DNA from: Knufia peltigerae
Lineage: Eukaryota; Ascomycota; Eurotiomycetes; Chaetothyriales; Trichomeriaceae
Direction of reading: 5' to 3'
DNA: 64,000 nucleotides
NCBI GenBank assembly: GCA_030247855.1
Contig: JAPDRN010000031.1
Coordinates: forward strand, 232,874 to 296,873
A program made the position numbers and the translations under genes. Under the pieces are notes generated by a model that saw nothing but the letters and a program-made list of their open reading frames with translations, had not been told where the DNA came from and made no database searches. The first letter of the stretch is position 1. Every line of letters begins with the position of its first letter. Below are positions 60,027-64,000 of this stretch, in pieces.

Positions 60027-62637
60027 ATGGTTAGAGCGCTGGCCAGTATATGCGCCGTCGCAGGCCTGTGCTTTGCGCATATTGTGACGGCATCAACAAT
60101 CACCGCTGCCCCTGATGCCCTCGAGCCTCGCGCTGCACCTACATCCACGAACATCGCATGTGGCTATGCCTCCAGTGCCTCCAAGTCGTACTTGTCGGCG
60201 CATCCCTCAGGCAAGTTCTAGACGAACATACATCCTCGGGGCAATCACTGACTATTGCCAGCCACGTCTGTCGAAATACCAGCGGCCCTTGCCTACGAAT
60301 GCTTAAAATCCATACCTAATATTCAGGGCCCTGCCATACGCCTGATCAACTCGTTGCGAACATACCTCGAATTTCAGAGCACGATCGAATACTTGCAGAA
60401 ACCGCCCTCGGGATTTCTCTTTCCGCCCGTGGACCTCTATGGAGAGCTGAACAAGATCGAGGATAAAGTCCTTGGTGGACAGTATGAGAGCGAATATGAC
60501 ATGCAAGTCGACATCTTTTCGTTGCTAAGCTCGGCTCACGATGGACATTTGTCCTGGTTGGGAGACCTATTGGCTGTCTTCGAGTTCCTCCGGGGTGGTG
60601 CGGACAACTTAGGATTGGTCTCTGTCTCCATGGATGGTAAAGAGGTACCGCAGGTCTATCTTGCCAGTGATCTTATCTCGAACAACGCGGCAGTAACAAA
60701 AGTACAACCGGTAACAGGTTATATTCCCTCACCTGTCGAGAGTATCGATGGTGTCGATGTCGTGACTTTCCTCTTAACTCAGTCGATGGTCGGGTCATCT
60801 CAAGATCCGGATGCACTGTGGAATCAGAACTTCTTCCAAATCGGCAACCAAGCGGTGCGATATTTTGCTGGACCACTTTACTACCCTGGGCCTGCGACTA
60901 ATGTAACCTTCACCAATGGCACGACTCATCATATCTCAAATGTGGCAATAGTGCGTCTTCCCCTAGACGGTATAGCCACTGGCGAGGATGCATATTCTAT
61001 TTTCTGTCCAGGAGCTTTGGAATCAGTGACGGCTTCGGCCAGCAGCAGCGCCGCCTCTTCTACAGCTCAAGCAACTTCGACAACAGAGACCCCCAGCTCA
61101 CCCACGATCCCTCTATATCCGTATCCTGTAATCAAACATAGTGCCGACTCTGTGGCAGGATACTACCTCAACGACACAGGATACACTGATGTTGCAATCC
61201 TGCAAGTGCGAGATTTCCAGGCGGCCGACGAAAATCCCTTGACATATTCTATGGAATTTCAAACCGTGGTGCAGAAGTTTCTAAATGCGGCCGTGAAGAC
61301 AGGAAAGAGGAAACTCATTGTCGATTTCCAGGGCAATCCAGGTAAATATCTTCCTCGTCAAGGTCTCTCCGTACGCTAACAACCGTTCAGGGGGCAGCAT
61401 CGATCTTGGTACGGATTTATTCGCCCAGCTGTTTCCCTCTATACCACCGAATTCAAAGTCAAATATGCGTGATCATCTCGGATTCTGGATTTTAGGCAAT
61501 ATCGCATCATCTAACGCCACAGCTGCGCTGCAGACGCCAGACGGTGGTGAGGACGAACTCGTCTCCGAACTCACATATACACCCTTATCATATCAGTCCG
61601 TAGTGACTGACAACTTGACTGCTTTTTCCGACTTCAACTCGTTCTATGGACCCAACGAGATCTATGGTGCCAATTTCTCTGCGTTCTTCCAGAACAATTA
61701 CACCGACGCTTCAGCTTCCGACTTCGATGGGGTCGGCATCGTCATCACGGGTACCAACAATCGCACAAATTTCCGCCAACCGTTTGCCCCGCAGGATATT
61801 GTTGTCCTCTACGACGGCTACTGCGCCAGTACGTGCACCGTTGTGAGCGAGTATCTCAAGACGTTGGCAGGCGTACAGTTTGTCGCCGTCGGTGGCCGCC
61901 CACAGTCCGGGCCGATGCAAGCTGTCGGTGGGGTCAAGGGGACACAGGTATACGAATTCCTGGGCAACATAGACAACTGGGTCACGCTGTGGGAGAGCCC
62001 AGAGAATACGCTTCTGGACCTGGCGAACGGGACGATATGGACGAACTTCACGCTCGAACCGATCCTTCGTAGCGAAGCCGCGAACTTGGGCGCCGGCGCG
62101 GCCGGTGGCGTCAATGGACGAAATCATTTTCGGTTCGGTGACGAGAGCGAGACGCCACTGCAGTTCGTCTACGAGGCGGCCGACTGTCGGCTCTGGTGGA
62201 CCAAGGAGATGCTGTACGATCCGGTTTTCCTATGGGAGAGGGTGGCCAGTGTCGCGTTCAACGAACGAAAGGGAACACAGTTCAACTCCAAGTACTGCAT
62301 CGGTGGGAGTACAGGACACCCGACGAGTATTTCTGGTGGATGGAAGACGGGAACCCTAGGTCCTCAGACCCCTCCAGCCAACGCCGGTGCATCTGTGGAT
62401 GGATGGAAATTGACCGGTCGTCCTCTAGGTGATGGTGGCAATGGCAATGGCAGTGTCGGTCAGGGTCTTGGATCGACGACGGGCACTGGCACCAAAGTCG
62501 AGAACAATGCCGTGACGGACGACGCCGTGGACAATAACACTGCCTTGAGCAGTATGAAGACGGCATGTGCGAGTTACTCGGGGGACAAGTGGCTCGTGAA
62601 ACTTGTCTGTAATGCCTTGGGGGTCAAGGTGGATTGA
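60027..62637 (+). CDS. Secreted S41-family (tail-specific protease fold) protein, UstP/CPAF-like
   Basis: Exons 60027-60210, 60262-61341 and 61391-62637 join to 836 residues. The first intron uses a GC donor (CAG/GCAAGT). The N-terminus MVRALASICAVAGLCFAHIV is a signal peptide. After it is the short Cys-containing ACGYASSASKSYL, then the CPAF-like N-terminal part with a PDZ-like stretch (IPSPVESIDGVDVV). The S41 core lies in exon 3: IVVLYDGYCASTCTVVSEYL carries the probable nucleophile Ser568 flanked by two Cys, followed by AVGGRPQSGPMQAVGG. Many NxT/NxS sites fit secretion. The C-terminus is Gly/Asn-rich, ending with a Cys-containing segment. The closest named relative I know is UstP of the ustiloxin cluster; the substrate is unknown and no biosynthetic cluster is seen here. 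Confidence 0.87.
60211..60261 (+). other. GC-AG intron
   Basis: Donor CAG/GCAAGT, acceptor TTGCCAG. The 51-bp intron joins phase 1 to phase 1 (HPS-A-TSVEIPAAL) and includes an in-frame TAG at its start, so it must be removed for the signal peptide to connect to the protein. Confidence 0.75.
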
Positions 62638-63052
62638 ACCACAACAGTAAGGCAAGACAATTGTGGTGAGGTGTTTATTTTTTTCGGTTCCATGAGAGCA
62701 AGCGTGCATTGCTGGGAGTTTTTGGGATCATCTCACTAGTTGGCCAGATAAGTGAGTGACATTTAGTTGCTGGATCAGGTATTGTATACTAAAGTATCTG
62801 AGGAATTGACCTGACCAGAAACGAAACCCGCGGTGTTGGCAAAAAGGTCATGAAAGGAGTAACGGCAATGATTGCTTTGTAGGACAATAGCCATTTTCCA
62901 TAAATGACCTTTTGTTTTGTGTTGAAACATGTCTCTATCCCGGGCGCGACTTGGTCTGGTCACAGCTGTCCTGTATCCCACGTGTCCTGGTCCATTCAAA
63001 TATAAATCATACAACATACAAACCACGACTATTACCTAGGTAATTGCACCAT
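62638..63052. other. Intergenic region between convergent genes
   Basis: 415 bp of 3' flanks. Nothing recognised. Confidence 0.5.
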
Positions 63053-63918
63053 TCATACACTCATCTTCATCTTGATCCCACTGTGAGGCTTGTAGCCCAC
63101 GACCTCGAGTTCCTCCAACTTCCACCCGTCCATCTGTCCACTACCCCGGTCGTCACGCTTGATGTTCAAGGTCGGGAACTCGCGCGGGTCACGCTGCAGT
63201 TGCTCCTTGAGCGCGTCGATGTGGTCCAGGTAGACGTGCGCGTCGCCCATGGTGTGGATCAGTTCGCCGGGGACGAGGTCGCACGCGTGGGCGAGCATGT
63301 GCGTCAGAAGGGCGTAACTTGCAATGTTGAACGGCACGCCCAGACCCATGTCGCACGATCGCTGGTACAAGACGCACGACAAGTGTCCTTTTGCCTTTGC
63401 CTTTTGTGGACCGTCTTCTGTCGAGGAAGTCGTCGACTTTGTTTGACCCTGTTGCTGCGCCGCCGCGGCAAGAGCCTGTTCGCCTCGAGGGGCGTCAGGG
63501 TAACTCACGTAGAATTGAGCAAACATGTGGCACGGCGGGAGGGCCATGAGTTTCAGGTCGGCCACGTTCCAGGCGCTGAGGATGATGCGGCGGTCGTAAG
63601 GGTTGGTCTTGAGTTTGCGCACGATCTCGGCGATCTGATCGACACCCTTGTCCGTGTAGTCCGCGTGGCAATCTTTGTAAGGGGCGCCGAAGTGGCGCCA
63701 TTGGAAACCGTAGACGGGACCCAGATCCCCTTCTTCGCGGTGCGTGAATCCCAGATTATCTAGAAACTCTCGAGACCCGTTGCCGTCCCAGATGTGTATG
63801 CCGGCGGATGAAAGGGGTTTGGAACTCGTGCACCCGGAGATGAACCAGAGGAGTTCGGTGGTGACGGCGCGGAGGAAGACACGTTTGGTGGTGAGGAGTG
63901 GAAGCACGGCGACATGGG
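63053..63918 (-). CDS. CDC21: Thymidylate synthase, C-terminal exon (partial at right edge)
   Basis: Makes dTMP from dUMP with methylene-tetrahydrofolate. This is the last exon; the 5' part, with the conserved RTGTGT region, lies beyond the window. The exon reads LPLLTTKRVFLRAVTTELLW, IWDGNGSREFLDNLG, EGDLGPVYGFQWRHFGA, then the catalytic Cys in MALPPCHMFAQFYVSY, LYQRSCDMGLGVPFNIASYA and HVYLDHIDALKEQL, ending GIKMKMSV. An Ala/Gln/Ser/Lys-rich insert of about 35 residues separates QFYVSYPD from LSCVLYQRSCDMG; this place is variable in fungi. The exon probably starts at 63918, just after an ATCAG acceptor (63919-63923) that follows a long (TCC)n pyrimidine tract. Confidence 0.9.
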
Positions 63919-63923
63919 CTGAT

Positions 63924-64000
63924 GAGGAGGAGGAGGAGGAGGAGGAGGAGGAGGAGGAGGAGGAGGAGGAGGAGGAGGAGGAGGAGGAGGAGGAGGAGGA
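63924..64000. repeat. (GGA)n / (TCC)n microsatellite running off the window
   Basis: At least 25 uninterrupted units to the last base. On the coding (minus) strand it is a pure TCC tract directly before a CAG acceptor, so it most likely serves as the polypyrimidine tract of a thymidylate synthase intron rather than as a poly-Ser coding run. The true length is unknown. Confidence 0.85.

Noticed and set aside
1..64000. CRISPR array, integrated virus or intact transposon
   Set aside because: No spaced direct repeats, no integrase, reverse transcriptase or transposase motifs in any frame examined; the genome is eukaryotic.

Overview
This window is nuclear DNA of a filamentous ascomycete (Pezizomycotina; gene set and protein style fit Eurotiomycetes, but the order cannot be fixed from sequence alone). 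Support: short spliceosomal introns of about 45-160 bp with GTRNGY donors, no operons, single-copy eukaryotic genes (LSM2, RFC2, SEC20, NUS1, KEX2), mitochondrial carriers, a fungal Zn-finger regulator and a fungal NLR-like protein. I resolved 23 protein-coding genes; 22 are complete and one (thymidylate synthase) runs off the right edge. I saw no tRNA, rRNA, CRISPR array or intact transposon.

Layout. 0-9 kb: a short-chain dehydrogenase, tRNA dihydrouridine synthase Dus2, mitochondrial ribosomal protein mL53, the ER SNARE Sec20 and clamp-loader subunit Rfc2. 9.5-15 kb: an APC-family permease and a membrane-anchored steryl-ester-hydrolase-like lipase, both on the minus strand. 15-17.4 kb: gene-poor, with what looks like a broken minus-strand gene. 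17.4-25 kb: LSm2, interstrand-crosslink nuclease Pso2, thiamine pyrophosphate carrier Tpc1, and Nus1. 25.9-35 kb: an SR-like hypothetical, a 3.6-kb gap, a C2H2 regulator and a small secreted protein. 35.4-40.9 kb: a 9-exon, 1663-residue NLR-like gene.

41.6-47.3 kb is the most striking block. A persulfide dioxygenase (ETHE1-like) and sulfide:quinone oxidoreductase are divergently arranged around a 0.7-kb intergenic region, followed by a mitochondrial dicarboxylate carrier (DIC1 type, a family known to carry sulfate, sulfite and thiosulfate). Together they read as a compact mitochondrial sulfide-oxidation cluster: SQR makes persulfide, the dioxygenase makes sulfite, and the carrier could exchange the products. 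The carrier gene needs a 5-nt micro-exon to be in frame.

48-64 kb: a large PhoD-like phosphatase protein, Kex2 processing protease, a Sas4-like chromatin protein, a secreted S41-family protein with a GC-AG intron, and thymidylate synthase whose intron pyrimidine tract appears to be a long (GGA/TCC)n microsatellite at the window edge. A 9-bp motif, TACGGAGTA, recurs six times, always between genes.
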